A DNA stretch of 64,000 bases, from assembly GCA_014238155.1 (NCBI GenBank), contig JABABQ010000068.1, positions 1-64,000 of the forward strand, given 5' to 3'. Origin of the DNA: Rhizobiaceae bacterium (GTDB lineage Bacteria; Pseudomonadota; Alphaproteobacteria; Rhizobiales; Rhizobiaceae). Below the pieces are notes generated by a model. It worked only from the letters and a program-made list of their open reading frames with translations, had not been told where the DNA came from and did not search any database. Made by a program: the position numbers and the translations under genes. Shown here piece after piece: positions 35,401-45,191 of the stretch (positions within the stretch are counted from its first letter, which is position 1; each line of letters begins with the position of its first letter).

Positions 35401-38400
35401 ATGGCGCAGACAAATTATCCCTATCTTGATCTAACAGTCCTGCCCGAAGTCAGACCGCACGTCATCTCTTCCCGGGCCGTCGTGCTTTATGACGAAGCCT
35501 TTGAATCCATATTGTGGGCCAATGGAGAGGGTACCAACCTGCTTGGCTCATCGGGTTTGCGCGACCTCCTGGATGGAGCCCATTCCATCAATCCGGTCAT
35601 GCTTCGCCAAATCCGTGGCGCAATCGAACAGTTGGATGATGAAGACCAGGTGACGGCCGTGATGCGTTTGCGGCGGGGGGTGAGTTCCAATCTCGTCGGA
35701 TTCAGCGTTCGGCACATTGAACTGCCTGACAGTGGCAGAGCCGTACTAATGGTTACAGACGAATTGCACGGACGTGGTCATTCAGATACGGGTATGGCAC
35801 GGGCTGCGGTTGATTGCCTCGACGGATACAGCCACGCATCTGCCATTTTGGGAGGGCAAGGAGAATTACTTGCCACGTCGAAACATTTCGACACTTTGAA
35901 CGTTTCCGATGGTGAGCTGGCAAAACTGGTCAGCGAAGTAGCAGGCGAAGACGATCGTCTCGTCAAGCGACTCATCACCACCATAAATGGATCAGTTGCC
36001 GCTGGAATTGCCCGTCTGAGCGATGATCCAGCCATTCACATACTGATTATTGCCGATTCCAATACAGAAGAAACCGAACCGACGGGTACTGTCTCAGAAA
36101 CAGAAACTGATGATTCGCCTCCGCCAGTCGAAGAAACTGCCGAAGCCGAAGCAGATGACACCGCAGCAAGCGCCGGGCCCGTTGTCGGTGCGTTTTCAAA
36201 CAAACGCCGGGGTGGGAAAAGTGGAGTCCCCAGATGGTATTATAAACAGCCGCCTGAACTGGAAAACGATCAGCCGGATGGAGATGTCGAGACTGATGAG
36301 ACTGTGACGTTGGCTGAGGTCGCTGAGACTGTCGAAACTGACGAAACAGCTAATCCGGATCTGGATGATGTTTCCACTGCAGACGTTATCCCGTCGACGG
36401 AAGAGCAGTCGGCGCAAAGTGGCGGGTTGATACAGGAAACCACATACACAGATGGCTCTTCAACCAAAACGGAGGTTTCCCGGGAAGATGAAGATCAAGG
36501 ACTGCATGACGCCGACGTCTCGCAGAACGAGCTCCAGCCATTTATCGACAGCGAATTTGAATTCACTGCCGGCCCAAAACCAATTCGCTTTGTTTGGGAC
36601 ATGGACACAAACAATGAGTTCAGGTCAATTTCCAGCGAATTTGCCACCGCCGTTGGTCCCAATGCTGCAGACATTGTCGGCCTGACGTGGTTGGAATTGT
36701 GTCAGATGCATCAAATTGAGAATGGTGAGGACATCGCCGTTCTTTTGAGAAAAGGCGATACCTGGTCTGGAAAAACCGTGCTCTGGCCGGTTGAAGGAAC
36801 CGATTTAAGAGTTCCAATCGATCTGGCGGGCCTGCCATCGTATGGCAGAAATCGAGCCTTTGAGGGTTTCAATGGATTTGGCATTGTTCGAACCGCCGAT
36901 GCGGTCGTTGATCCGCACGCTTCGGGTTTGAAACTTACTCCGATGGGCGAGAACATCGAGCCATTGGAGGACGAAAATCCTGCTCAATCCACTGCGGCTG
37001 ATGAGCAGTTCCCGACCAAAGATCTGTCATCCCAAACGACCAAAGTCGTTGACCTGCAGTCACGCCGTGACTCGACAAACGAGCGTTCGCTCTCTTCTGA
37101 TGAACAGGAAACCTTTGAAGAGATTGGGGAAAAACTTGGCGATGAAAAACAGCCTTCGTCAAACAACAGCGGTGGTGAAGCAAAAAACCGCGATTCTGAT
37201 GCCGAATCTGGAGGTCAACAATACACTCCTGCAGCCTTTTCAGGGCCATCTCGAAAGTCTCTGACCACACCTGACATTCCTGATGCGCCGTCAAACGCTG
37301 TGTCCACACCCGATCACAACGTCGATACTTCAATTCTGGCGCGATTGCCTATTCCGGTTTTGGTATATCGTGAAAATGACCTGTTGTTTGGCAATCAACA
37401 ATTCTTTCAACAAACCGGGTATGAAGATCTGCAGAATCTGGCACAGGTGGGAGGGATCGAAGCCCTGTTTGGCGAAGCCCGGTCTGATCAAGCCGGTAAC
37501 CGCTCGACGATTTATCATGCCAATGGCAAACAATTAGACGCACAGGCCAATTTGCAGCGCGTGCCCTGGGACGACGATCGGGCGATGCTGTTGACGCTTC
37601 GGCATGATCAATCTGGAAGCCGTAACAACGACCCAAATCAGCAAGGTGAACAAATCGGTGCGAACACCGGCGAACGCCCTGACGATAGCGACGGCGGGCC
37701 TGACCAGTCTTCAAACGATACCAGCGTTAGACCGGCGAAAGAGAGATCGGATCAGGCGGATGTGGTGTCGTTACACGGCAACGCCAATCGCTCCGAACAT
37801 GCATCCAGACCCGCCTTCGGTGGTCTCGGCTCGGAGGACTTGCGGGATATTCTCGACACAGCCACAGATGGTGTTGTCATTCTCACCGACGAAGGCATTG
37901 TCCGGGCGCTGAACAAATCGGCAGAAGCACTGTTTGATGTCGATCCGGACGACGTTCTCGATCAGTCCTTCACCAAAATTCTGGCCCCCGAAAGCCATCG
38001 GTCTGCTTTGGACTATTTATCCGGCATTTCCGGCACCGGAGTGGCCAGTCTGATGAATGATGGGCGTGAGATCATCGGAAAAACGACCAAAGGTGGCCTG
38101 ATCCCTTTGTTCATGACGATTGGCAAATTACAGCAGACGGACGCCTGTTGCGCTGTGGTCAGAGATATTACCCAGTGGAAAAAGGCGGAGGAAGAGCTGC
38201 TTAGTGCAAAAGGTATTGCCGAGTCAGCCAGCGCTCAAAAGACCGAATTCCTTGCTAAAGTCAGTCATGAAATCCGTACGCCGCTGAATGCCATCATCGG
38301 ATTTTCTGACATGATGATCGAAGAACGGTTTGGCGAAATCGAAAATGACAGATATCGCGGTTACCTTCGCGACATTCATCGCTCGGGAAATCATGTTCTG

Positions 38401-38934
38401 GAACTGGTCAATGACTTGCTCGACATATCCAAAATTGAAGCCGGAAAGATGGAGCTTGAATTTGATGCCTGCGATTTGAATACGACGGTATCGGAAACCG
38501 TGGCGCTCACACAGCCTGACGCCAACAAAGAACGTATCATCATCCGCACCAGCCTTTCGGCGGTGGTTCCTAAAATTGTTGCCGATCCGCGCAGTCTGCG
38601 GCAGATCATTTTGAACCTAGTTTCCAACTCAATCAAATACACCAAACCAGGTGGCCAGGTCATTGTCTCAACCGTTTACGAAGAAAGCGGAGAAGTGGTG
38701 TTGCGCGTTCGCGACACTGGCATCGGCATGAGCGAAACGGAGCTGGCCCGCGCTCTAAAACCCTTCCAGCAAGTGAATACCGAAACAGATACCCAAGGCA
38801 CCGGTCTGGGTCTGCCACTCACCAAAGCCATGGTTGAAGCAAACCGGGCGCGTTTCGAAATTGAAAGCAATCCGGAAGAAGGCACGCTCGTCGAGATTTA
38901 TTTTCCAAATCAACGAGTGTTGGCGGACCGATAG
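35401..38934 (+). CDS. PAS-domain sensor histidine kinase, PdhS/CbrA-like
   Basis: A 1177-residue soluble hybrid-like kinase with no membrane segment. After an N-terminal ~210-residue region comes a long acidic, probably disordered stretch (about 215-390), two degenerate PAS-like regions (about 390-510 and 645-735), and a clear PAS domain (about 814-925). The kinase core has the H-box FLAKVSHEIRTPLNAIIGFS with phospho-acceptor His956, N-box LNLVSNSIKY, DTGIGM and GTGLGLPLTK. The core matches the PleC/DivJ/PdhS group acting on DivK in polar growth and cell-cycle control. No response regulator is adjacent. ATG 35401 is used; a TTG two codons earlier is possible. Confidence 0.85.
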   Translation: MAQTNYPYLDLTVLPEVRPHVISSRAVVLYDEAFESILWANGEGTNLLGSSGLRDLLDGAHSINPVMLRQIRGAIEQLDDEDQVTAVMRLRRGVSSNLVGFSVRHIELPDSGRAVLMVTDELHGRGHSDTGMARAAVDCLDGYSHASAILGGQGELLATSKHFDTLNVSDGELAKLVSEVAGEDDRLVKRLITTINGSVAAGIARLSDDPAIHILIIADSNTEETEPTGTVSETETDDSPPPVEETAEAEADDTAASAGPVVGAFSNKRRGGKSGVPRWYYKQPPELENDQPDGDVETDETVTLAEVAETVETDETANPDLDDVSTADVIPSTEEQSAQSGGLIQETTYTDGSSTKTEVSREDEDQGLHDADVSQNELQPFIDSEFEFTAGPKPIRFVWDMDTNNEFRSISSEFATAVGPNAADIVGLTWLELCQMHQIENGEDIAVLLRKGDTWSGKTVLWPVEGTDLRVPIDLAGLPSYGRNRAFEGFNGFGIVRTADAVVDPHASGLKLTPMGENIEPLEDENPAQSTAADEQFPTKDLSSQTTKVVDLQSRRDSTNERSLSSDEQETFEEIGEKLGDEKQPSSNNSGGEAKNRDSDAESGGQQYTPAAFSGPSRKSLTTPDIPDAPSNAVSTPDHNVDTSILARLPIPVLVYRENDLLFGNQQFFQQTGYEDLQNLAQVGGIEALFGEARSDQAGNRSTIYHANGKQLDAQANLQRVPWDDDRAMLLTLRHDQSGSRNNDPNQQGEQIGANTGERPDDSDGGPDQSSNDTSVRPAKERSDQADVVSLHGNANRSEHASRPAFGGLGSEDLRDILDTATDGVVILTDEGIVRALNKSAEALFDVDPDDVLDQSFTKILAPESHRSALDYLSGISGTGVASLMNDGREIIGKTTKGGLIPLFMTIGKLQQTDACCAVVRDITQWKKAEEELLSAKGIAESASAQKTEFLAKVSHEIRTPLNAIIGFSDMMIEERFGEIENDRYRGYLRDIHRSGNHVLELVNDLLDISKIEAGKMELEFDACDLNTTVSETVALTQPDANKERIIIRTSLSAVVPKIVADPRSLRQIILNLVSNSIKYTKPGGQVIVSTVYEESGEVVLRVRDTGIGMSETELARALKPFQQVNTETDTQGTGLGLPLTKAMVEANRARFEIESNPEEGTLVEIYFPNQRVLADR

Positions 38935-39028
38935 GGGGTCGCCAAGCTCAAATCGACCGCACCATTCACACAGGCAAGCCTTTGAACTCATTTGAGAAAG
39001 CTAGAAACAGAGATTGAACCTCGCTCAT

Positions 39029-39045
39029 TTTAGAATTTTTCTAAG
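39029..39045. promoter_or_regulatory. Irr-type iron control element (ICE)
   Basis: TTTAGAA-TTT-TTCTAAG matches the ICE consensus TTTAGAA-N3-TTCTAAA with one end mismatch. It lies upstream of a possible promoter (39070-39098) and an Fe3+-type ABC permease. Irr is the iron/heme-responsive regulator of Hyphomicrobiales. Confidence 0.65.
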
Positions 39046-39069
39046 GTATTGGTTTTTAACAATATTTTC

Positions 39070-39098
39070 TTGACGCTAGCGGATGCAATTTCTATGCA
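39070..39098 (+). promoter_or_regulatory. Sigma-70-like promoter of the iron permease
   Basis: TTGACG, 17 bases, TATGCA. The ICE lies 24 bp upstream of the -35 box, a position more compatible with activation than with simple occlusion. Confidence 0.5.
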
Positions 39099-39180
39099 CT
39101 AGACGGCAATTGCCGCAAGTAACATCTCATCCATGCAGCCGACGGCATGTTGGTTCCGGGAACCCAAAACGAAGGGTCAC

Positions 39181-40845
39181 ATGCCTGACACGGTCGCTTC
39201 TTCTACCCCATTCATCTGGCGAGACCGGTTAACAGCTATTTTGCCGATTGGCGGACTGGTGATTCTTTTGATGCTCACCCTATTGCCGGTCCTGGCGTTG
39301 ATTTGGATCGCTGCAGTTTCAACGGGTGAAAGCTGGCAGCACTTGCTGAATTACGTGCTTCCCAGATCCCTGTGGGACACGGTGCTTCTGCTGCTGGGTG
39401 TTGGTCTGGGAACAACGATCATCGGAGCCGGCTGCGCATGGCTGACCAGCATTTACGACTTTCCCGGTCGCAAACTATTCAGTTGGGTTCTCGTATTGCC
39501 GCTGGCAGTGCCAACCTACATTGCCGCCTATACTCATGTTGAATTTCTGGATTATTCCGGCCCCATACAATCGACGCTCAGAAATGTCTTTGGCTTTACG
39601 ACATCGAAGGACTACTGGTTTCCAGACATCCGGTCATTGGAGGGTGCCGGATTTGTATTTTCCCTTGTCCTGTATCCCTATGTCTTTTTGACGAGCCGGT
39701 TGGTGTTTTCCATGCAGGGAGCTTCGGCTCTTGATGTCGCGCGCTCCTTGGGTGCAGGAAAATTGGAAGTATTCTGGCGTATCGCCTTGCCAATGGCCCG
39801 TCCCGCGCTGGCTGCGGGCGTTGCACTTGCTCTGATGGAAACACTCAACGATATCGGTGCTGTTGAAATTCTTGGCGTCAAAACCCTCACCTATGCAGTC
39901 TTTGAGACTTGGTTAAACCGTGACAACCTGGCTGGTGCAGTCCAATTGGCGCTTTTCACCCTGGTTATCGTTGCCTTGCTGGTCTGGGTGGAACGCCGGG
40001 CTCGTCAACACCGCTCCTACGCGACAACGTCCGGGGAACGCCCGCACTCAAAAATAAGCCTGTCTCCCATCAAACAGGCCTTGTGCCTGCTGGCTTGCGT
40101 CACGCCATTGGTGCTGGGACTTGGCATACCGCTGTGGGTACTGGGCGTGTACGCCGTCCGTCGTCTCGATAGCGCGATTTCACCAGACCTCATTTCAGCG
40201 GCAGCAAACAGCTTTCTGGTAGCAATTTTGAGTGCCGTTCTGGCCACTGCTTCTGTTTACTTTATCCTGCAATATGGCCGCATGACCCAGCGACCGGCAA
40301 TTGCAACAATTGGCCGAATTGCAAGCCTGGGCTACGCCATTCCCGGCACGGTTCTGGCTGTTGGGTTACTGGTGCCACTTGCTGGCTTTGACAACTGGCT
40401 GGACAGCCTGATGCGCGACAGGTTCGGCATGTCAACCGGTCTGCTTTTCAGCGGGTCCATTGCAATCGTCGTCTACGCGTGCAGTTTGCGATTTGCCGCA
40501 ATTGCGTATGGCACGCTGGAAGCCGGTTTTTTGCGAGTCTCCCCCAATATCGACATGGCGGCGCGCGCGCTTGGCCGTAACCCCAGAGAAATGGCCTGGC
40601 AAATTCACAGACCAATTCTGGCGCGGGCTACGTCAATCGCCTTCTTGCTGGTTTTCGTCGATTCCATGAAAGAATTGTCTGCAACATTGCTGCTACGGCC
40701 CTTCAACTTCGATACGCTTGCCACGTTCATTTATGACAGAGCATCCCAGAGTGCTCTGGAAGATGCGGCTCTGGCATCGATTGTTATCGTTGTTATAGGA
40801 ATTGTGCCGGTTCTCTTTTTGACAAAGCTCTCAAAAGTTAATTGA
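39181..40845 (+). CDS. fbpB: Iron(III)-type ABC transporter permease, fused halves
   Basis: A 554-residue inner-membrane protein with about twelve hydrophobic segments and two BPD_transp_1 domains. Each carries an EAA-like loop: ALDVARSLGAGKLEVFWRIA near residue 197 and NIDMAARALGRNPREMAWQI near 460. This fused layout is that of FbpB/AfuB ferric permeases. ATG 39181 follows AAGGG. No binding protein or ATPase gene is next to it, so partners must be encoded elsewhere. The ICE upstream supports an iron role. Confidence 0.86.
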   Translation: MPDTVASSTPFIWRDRLTAILPIGGLVILLMLTLLPVLALIWIAAVSTGESWQHLLNYVLPRSLWDTVLLLLGVGLGTTIIGAGCAWLTSIYDFPGRKLFSWVLVLPLAVPTYIAAYTHVEFLDYSGPIQSTLRNVFGFTTSKDYWFPDIRSLEGAGFVFSLVLYPYVFLTSRLVFSMQGASALDVARSLGAGKLEVFWRIALPMARPALAAGVALALMETLNDIGAVEILGVKTLTYAVFETWLNRDNLAGAVQLALFTLVIVALLVWVERRARQHRSYATTSGERPHSKISLSPIKQALCLLACVTPLVLGLGIPLWVLGVYAVRRLDSAISPDLISAAANSFLVAILSAVLATASVYFILQYGRMTQRPAIATIGRIASLGYAIPGTVLAVGLLVPLAGFDNWLDSLMRDRFGMSTGLLFSGSIAIVVYACSLRFAAIAYGTLEAGFLRVSPNIDMAARALGRNPREMAWQIHRPILARATSIAFLLVFVDSMKELSATLLLRPFNFDTLATFIYDRASQSALEDAALASIVIVVIGIVPVLFLTKLSKVN

Positions 40846-40856
40846 GAACAAAAAAA

Positions 40857-40878
40857 ACGCGGGCACCAAGGCCCGCGT
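40857..40878 (-). terminator. Rho-independent terminator
   Basis: ACGCGGGC and GCCCGCGT form a perfect eight-pair stem around six bases. On the minus strand it is followed by TTTTTTTT, so it ends transcripts arriving from the acetoacetate-CoA ligase gene; the two genes converge here. Confidence 0.8.
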
Positions 40879-41094
40879 GAAAAAGTTAGTTAATTTGCTG
40901 TCAGGATGTAGGGGTGTGTGTCTAAGTGAGCTCCGGATAAAAATGTGAGATGATCGTAATGATCATGCGCTTGTTGAGGCTAGTGTGAAGCTCAACCATT
41001 AAGCTCTACTTGCCAATTCTGTTAAAATTTTAACAGTCGGGACTTCTTGGATAGCAGGGTAAATTTTCTGATTACTTTTGGTTAACCAGAACTG

Positions 41095-43065
41095 TTAAGA
41101 TTTCAGCTCCGGCAGATTCTCATACAACTGCAAAGCTTCTGGATTTGCCAGCGCCTCACGGTTTTTCACGCTTCGTCCGTGGACAATGTCTCGAACCGCC
41201 AATTCCGTGATTTTTCCTGATTTTGTGCGTGGAATATCAGTTACCGCAATGACAATCGCTGGCACATGGCGCGGCGAGGCACCGGTTCTGATCTTCAACT
41301 TGATCGCACCAACCAAGTCTTCATCAAGCACACTCCCCTGGGCCAACCGGACAAACAGAACCACGCGGGTGTCATTGTCCCATTGCTGGCCAATGCACAG
41401 CGCCTCATCGACCTCTGCCATCTGCTCCACCTGATTGTAGATTTCAGCAGTGCCAATGCGTACCCCGCCCGGATTAAGGGTCGCATCAGAGCGTCCATGA
41501 ATGATCATCCCTCCGGTGGAAGTCCATTCGGCGAAATCGCCATGGCACCAGATGTTGTCAAACCTCTCAAAATAGGCCGAGTGATATTTTGCCCCCTCAG
41601 GGTCATTCCAGAACATGATTGGCATTGAGGGAAACGACTTCGTACACACCAGCTCGCCTTTTTCCTCGGTTACAGGTTTTCCATCGTCGTTCCAGACCTG
41701 GGTGGCCAAACCCAAGATTGGGCCCTGAATTTCACCCGAATAGACTGGTAGCCACGGCACCGCGCCGACGAAACATGCGACGATATCGGTTCCACCGGAT
41801 ACCGATGCCAGGTGAATATCCTGTTTGATACCCTGGTAGACAAATTGGAAGTTTTCAGGCGACAGGGGAGAACCCGTAGAGGCGATCGTCTGAACGCTCG
41901 ACAAATCATGAGTGTCTATCGGGCGGTGACCGGAATTGCGGACCGCATCGATGAATTTCGCCGACGTCCCAAAGAACGTAAATCGTTCTTCACTGGCGTA
42001 GTCGAATATGGCATCGGCGTCGGGATAGAACGGCGAACCATCGTACAACATCACTGTTGCTTCCGCGGCCAACGCCGTCACCAGCCAATTCCACATCATC
42101 CACCCACAAGTAGTGAAATAAAACACCCGGTCACCCGCCCGAACGCCGCAGTGCAGCATATGTTCCTTCAGGTGTTGAACAAGTACGCCCCCCTGACTGT
42201 GCACGATGCATTTGGGAACGCCGGTGGTGCCGGAGGAAAACAAAATATACAAAGGGTGGTCAAACGGCAGTCGGTCAAACGTGACTTTATCGGCTTCAAC
42301 ACCGCTTAGGAACGTCTCCAGGGTAACCGCCCCCTCAATATTCCGGCAAATTTCTTCTCCACCGTCAACATACTGCAATATCACGGTTTTTGTTGATGTG
42401 AGTTTTGGAGTGACGGCGGCAATTTTTGCTGCAACATCAATCTTCTTGCCGTTATACCAATAACCGTCACATGCGATAAACAATACCGGCTTAATCTGAC
42501 CAAAACGATCGACAACTCCCTGCTCGCCGAAATCGGGAGAACACGAAGACCAAATTGCACCGATAGAGTTTGCAGCCAGCATACAAGCAATAGCCTCGGC
42601 CATGTTCGGAACCATCGCCGCTATACGGTCACCTTGCTTAACCCCGTGCGCCCTGAAAGCCTGCTGCAAACGAGACACCAGCCTGTGCAATTCATCCCAT
42701 GAAAGACTCATTTGCAGTTTGTCTTCTCCGCGAAATATTATCGCTGGATCCGTTCCGGTTCGACGCAACAGATTTTCAGCGAAACTGAGACTTGATTGGG
42801 GAAAGAATTTGGCACCGGGAAGCTTGTGCGCATCACGAATGATGACCTCTCCCTTGTCTCCGATGATTGCTGAATAATCCCAGATAGCATCCCAAAACTC
42901 TTCGGCAGATGAGACGGACCAATCGTGGAGACTTTGAAAATCCCGGAATTCACGGTCGAAACGTGCGCTGCAAAAATCTGCAAACTCTCGCATGCGGGAC
43001 TTCGCAATTCGCTCGGCACTGGGCGTCCATAGTGGGGATCTTTGCGAAAAAGAAGTCTGGGTCAT
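41095..43065 (-). CDS. Acetoacetate-CoA ligase
   Basis: A 656-residue acyl-adenylating enzyme, the full length for acetoacetyl-CoA synthetase. It activates acetoacetate with ATP and CoA, feeding ketone bodies and polyhydroxybutyrate breakdown products into acetyl-CoA. Motifs include the N-terminal substrate-type-specific region, LYILFSSGTTGVPKCIVHSQ (about residues 273-292), GRSDATLNPGGVRIGTAEIY near 540 and PRTKSGKITELAVRDIV near 620, which holds the catalytic Lys. ATG 43065. It is a single gene with its own terminator. Confidence 0.92.
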   Translation of the reverse strand: MTQTSFSQRSPLWTPSAERIAKSRMREFADFCSARFDREFRDFQSLHDWSVSSAEEFWDAIWDYSAIIGDKGEVIIRDAHKLPGAKFFPQSSLSFAENLLRRTGTDPAIIFRGEDKLQMSLSWDELHRLVSRLQQAFRAHGVKQGDRIAAMVPNMAEAIACMLAANSIGAIWSSCSPDFGEQGVVDRFGQIKPVLFIACDGYWYNGKKIDVAAKIAAVTPKLTSTKTVILQYVDGGEEICRNIEGAVTLETFLSGVEADKVTFDRLPFDHPLYILFSSGTTGVPKCIVHSQGGVLVQHLKEHMLHCGVRAGDRVFYFTTCGWMMWNWLVTALAAEATVMLYDGSPFYPDADAIFDYASEERFTFFGTSAKFIDAVRNSGHRPIDTHDLSSVQTIASTGSPLSPENFQFVYQGIKQDIHLASVSGGTDIVACFVGAVPWLPVYSGEIQGPILGLATQVWNDDGKPVTEEKGELVCTKSFPSMPIMFWNDPEGAKYHSAYFERFDNIWCHGDFAEWTSTGGMIIHGRSDATLNPGGVRIGTAEIYNQVEQMAEVDEALCIGQQWDNDTRVVLFVRLAQGSVLDEDLVGAIKLKIRTGASPRHVPAIVIAVTDIPRTKSGKITELAVRDIVHGRSVKNREALANPEALQLYENLPELKS

Positions 43066-43328
43066 TTCAAACTGCCAAAATTACATTTTGACGGTTCTAT
43101 TCGCCCTTTGAGTCCCAATTGGCAAGTTCATAATTCCTGGCCGTTCCAAATTGAGCACCTTATCTGGCCTGGCTTTTGACTGGGGTCAGGGCCCATTAAT
43201 TACAGCAATATTTTATTCTTGCTGTTCTCAAACATTGCCTTGCCACCTATGATGGCATTATCCGCATAACTGCCAGCCGCAAAATCAACATGTAACGACG
43301 CGACAAGCGGTTCAAGGGCCAAAAGTAT

Positions 43329-45146
43329 ATGACGACCAAAACCGGGAAATTTGCAATCGCGCTAACGATCTTCGTGATTATCGCCATTTTTGCCATTCCA
43401 AATCTACTGTCAACCGCATTCGTCAAACAACGGATTGCTGATCAACTTTCTCAGGTGATCGGCCGCACTGTCGCCATTGACGGCAGCAGCAGCATTTCAA
43501 TTCGACCCTATCTGGGCGTTTCATATGACAATGTGATTATCAGTGACCCGGGAGATGTGGCTGGAAAGCCGTTGGTCACAATCGACGAATTGCGGGCCAA
43601 ATTGGGCTTGTTTGCTGCACTCATTGGCGACGCCGAACTGACAGAAGTAGAATTTATCCGCCCAAATTTTCAGTTGCGTATTGACCAGGAAGGGCAGCGA
43701 AACTGGTCCTTGGATAAGGGATATATTGGCGATCATATTGCTAACCCTGATGCCAACAAAACATTGAAGCTGGGAACCATAAAAATTGAAGACGGAATTC
43801 TCGAACTGACAGACGAGGCAAAGCGTCAATCCGGCGAATTGACTGCCATCAATGGGCAGATCTCCTGGCCTGACAGCAATTCCGCAGCCAATGCACAAAT
43901 GTCAGCAGTGTGGCACGGAGAAATAATGGAATTTTCAACCAGCATCGCCGAACCCGTTGCTTGGTTGCGCAATGGCAAGTCGGAAATATCGGTAAAATTT
44001 GCATCGAAACCACTGAACCTGACGTTTGACGGGACTTCGGACGGCGCCATTGATCAGTATGATGGAACATTGGCATTATCGACACCTTCTCCCAAACGGC
44101 TGACTGACTGGATCGGTTGGCGATTACCGGCAGCCCAAAAAATCGGCGGTTTTTCCGCTACCGGTATTGCCAGCCTGCAAAAATACAACCTCGAATTTCC
44201 GGATGCTTCCGTATCCCTGGAAAAACATCGAGGCATGGGCAGACTGCAGATGAGCCTGCAGGATGATGGCTTGTTCGCTGTCAACGGAACTTTGGCGTTC
44301 GAGACCATTGCTTTACCCAACCTTCAAGATTTATTGCAATCAACACCCGGCACCTCCGAAGAACCTGCAAAAATTGATTTGTCCTTCCTCGAAGGGCTGG
44401 CATTGGACGTACGGCTGTCATCAAAAATCGCCACAGGTGCGCCATTTGAAATGAACAATTTGGCCGCAGCCGTCATCGTCAAGGATGGACGGGCCAGCTT
44501 CGACATCGGCCGGGTTGAGACTGTGGGTGGAACTGTCTCAGGTTCGGTGAATCTGCAAAGTCAGGAAAATTCGGTCGCCGTTTCAGCTGACATTGTCGCC
44601 AACAACACGGATCTGGCAGAATTGACGCAAATCTATAAAGAAACCGGCGTCTCTCTTCAGGGACAGGGCGACGTCGCGATAAAATTAAAATCAATAGGCC
44701 GCAATCTTGATGGACTTTTGTTGCGTTTGAACGGTGAAGGGCACATCCGGGGAAACGAAGGATCGCTCACCGGACTGGATCTGCCAGAATTGTATAAAAA
44801 TACGATTGCGGGCTCGGATTCGGTCGCCCGTGTATCGTCAGGTACCACCCGATATTCCGCAATAAACCTTGGCTATTTCATTGCCAACGGTACGGCTTTT
44901 ATGCGGGACAGTTATATCACGAGCGATGTGATTGGAGTCACTTTAAAAGGACGGGTTGATCTGGTGCGCAGCACTCTTGCGCTGCGCGGACGCATCAACT
45001 CTACCAACAATGCTGCGGGTGATCGAACGGAAGTGCCCTTTTTCGTTGGCGGAACCGCCGCTTCACCTCTGTTTGTGCCTCTGCCAACCGCTGGCAGACC
45101 CGGTTCAACAGCACCCAAATCGGAAAAAACCACCGCCGGCCAGTAG
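43329..45146 (+). CDS. AsmA-family envelope protein
   Basis: A 605-residue protein with one N-terminal membrane anchor (residues 8-30) and a long periplasmic beta-rich part. AsmA features are visible at the start (VKQRIADQLSQVIGRTVAID then SIRPYLGVSYDNVII) and near residues 500-570 (FIANGTAFMRDSYITSDVIG and LKGRVDLVRSTLALRGRI). AsmA-like proteins belong to the bridge-like lipid-transfer group and affect outer-membrane lipids. The C-terminal tail is Pro/Thr/Lys-rich. Confidence 0.85.
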   Translation: MTTKTGKFAIALTIFVIIAIFAIPNLLSTAFVKQRIADQLSQVIGRTVAIDGSSSISIRPYLGVSYDNVIISDPGDVAGKPLVTIDELRAKLGLFAALIGDAELTEVEFIRPNFQLRIDQEGQRNWSLDKGYIGDHIANPDANKTLKLGTIKIEDGILELTDEAKRQSGELTAINGQISWPDSNSAANAQMSAVWHGEIMEFSTSIAEPVAWLRNGKSEISVKFASKPLNLTFDGTSDGAIDQYDGTLALSTPSPKRLTDWIGWRLPAAQKIGGFSATGIASLQKYNLEFPDASVSLEKHRGMGRLQMSLQDDGLFAVNGTLAFETIALPNLQDLLQSTPGTSEEPAKIDLSFLEGLALDVRLSSKIATGAPFEMNNLAAAVIVKDGRASFDIGRVETVGGTVSGSVNLQSQENSVAVSADIVANNTDLAELTQIYKETGVSLQGQGDVAIKLKSIGRNLDGLLLRLNGEGHIRGNEGSLTGLDLPELYKNTIAGSDSVARVSSGTTRYSAINLGYFIANGTAFMRDSYITSDVIGVTLKGRVDLVRSTLALRGRINSTNNAAGDRTEVPFFVGGTAASPLFVPLPTAGRPGSTAPKSEKTTAGQ

Positions 45147-45169
45147 TTGTGTTCAGCACCATTCACCCG

Positions 45170-45191
45170 TGAACGGCTCTAGAGCCGTTCA
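45170..45191. repeat. Perfect 22-bp palindrome at repeat junction
   Basis: TGAACGGCTCT followed by AGAGCCGTTCA. It forms where two copies of the dispersed repeat meet head to head: a truncated minus-oriented copy and the left end of the MITE-like element. Confidence 0.85.
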
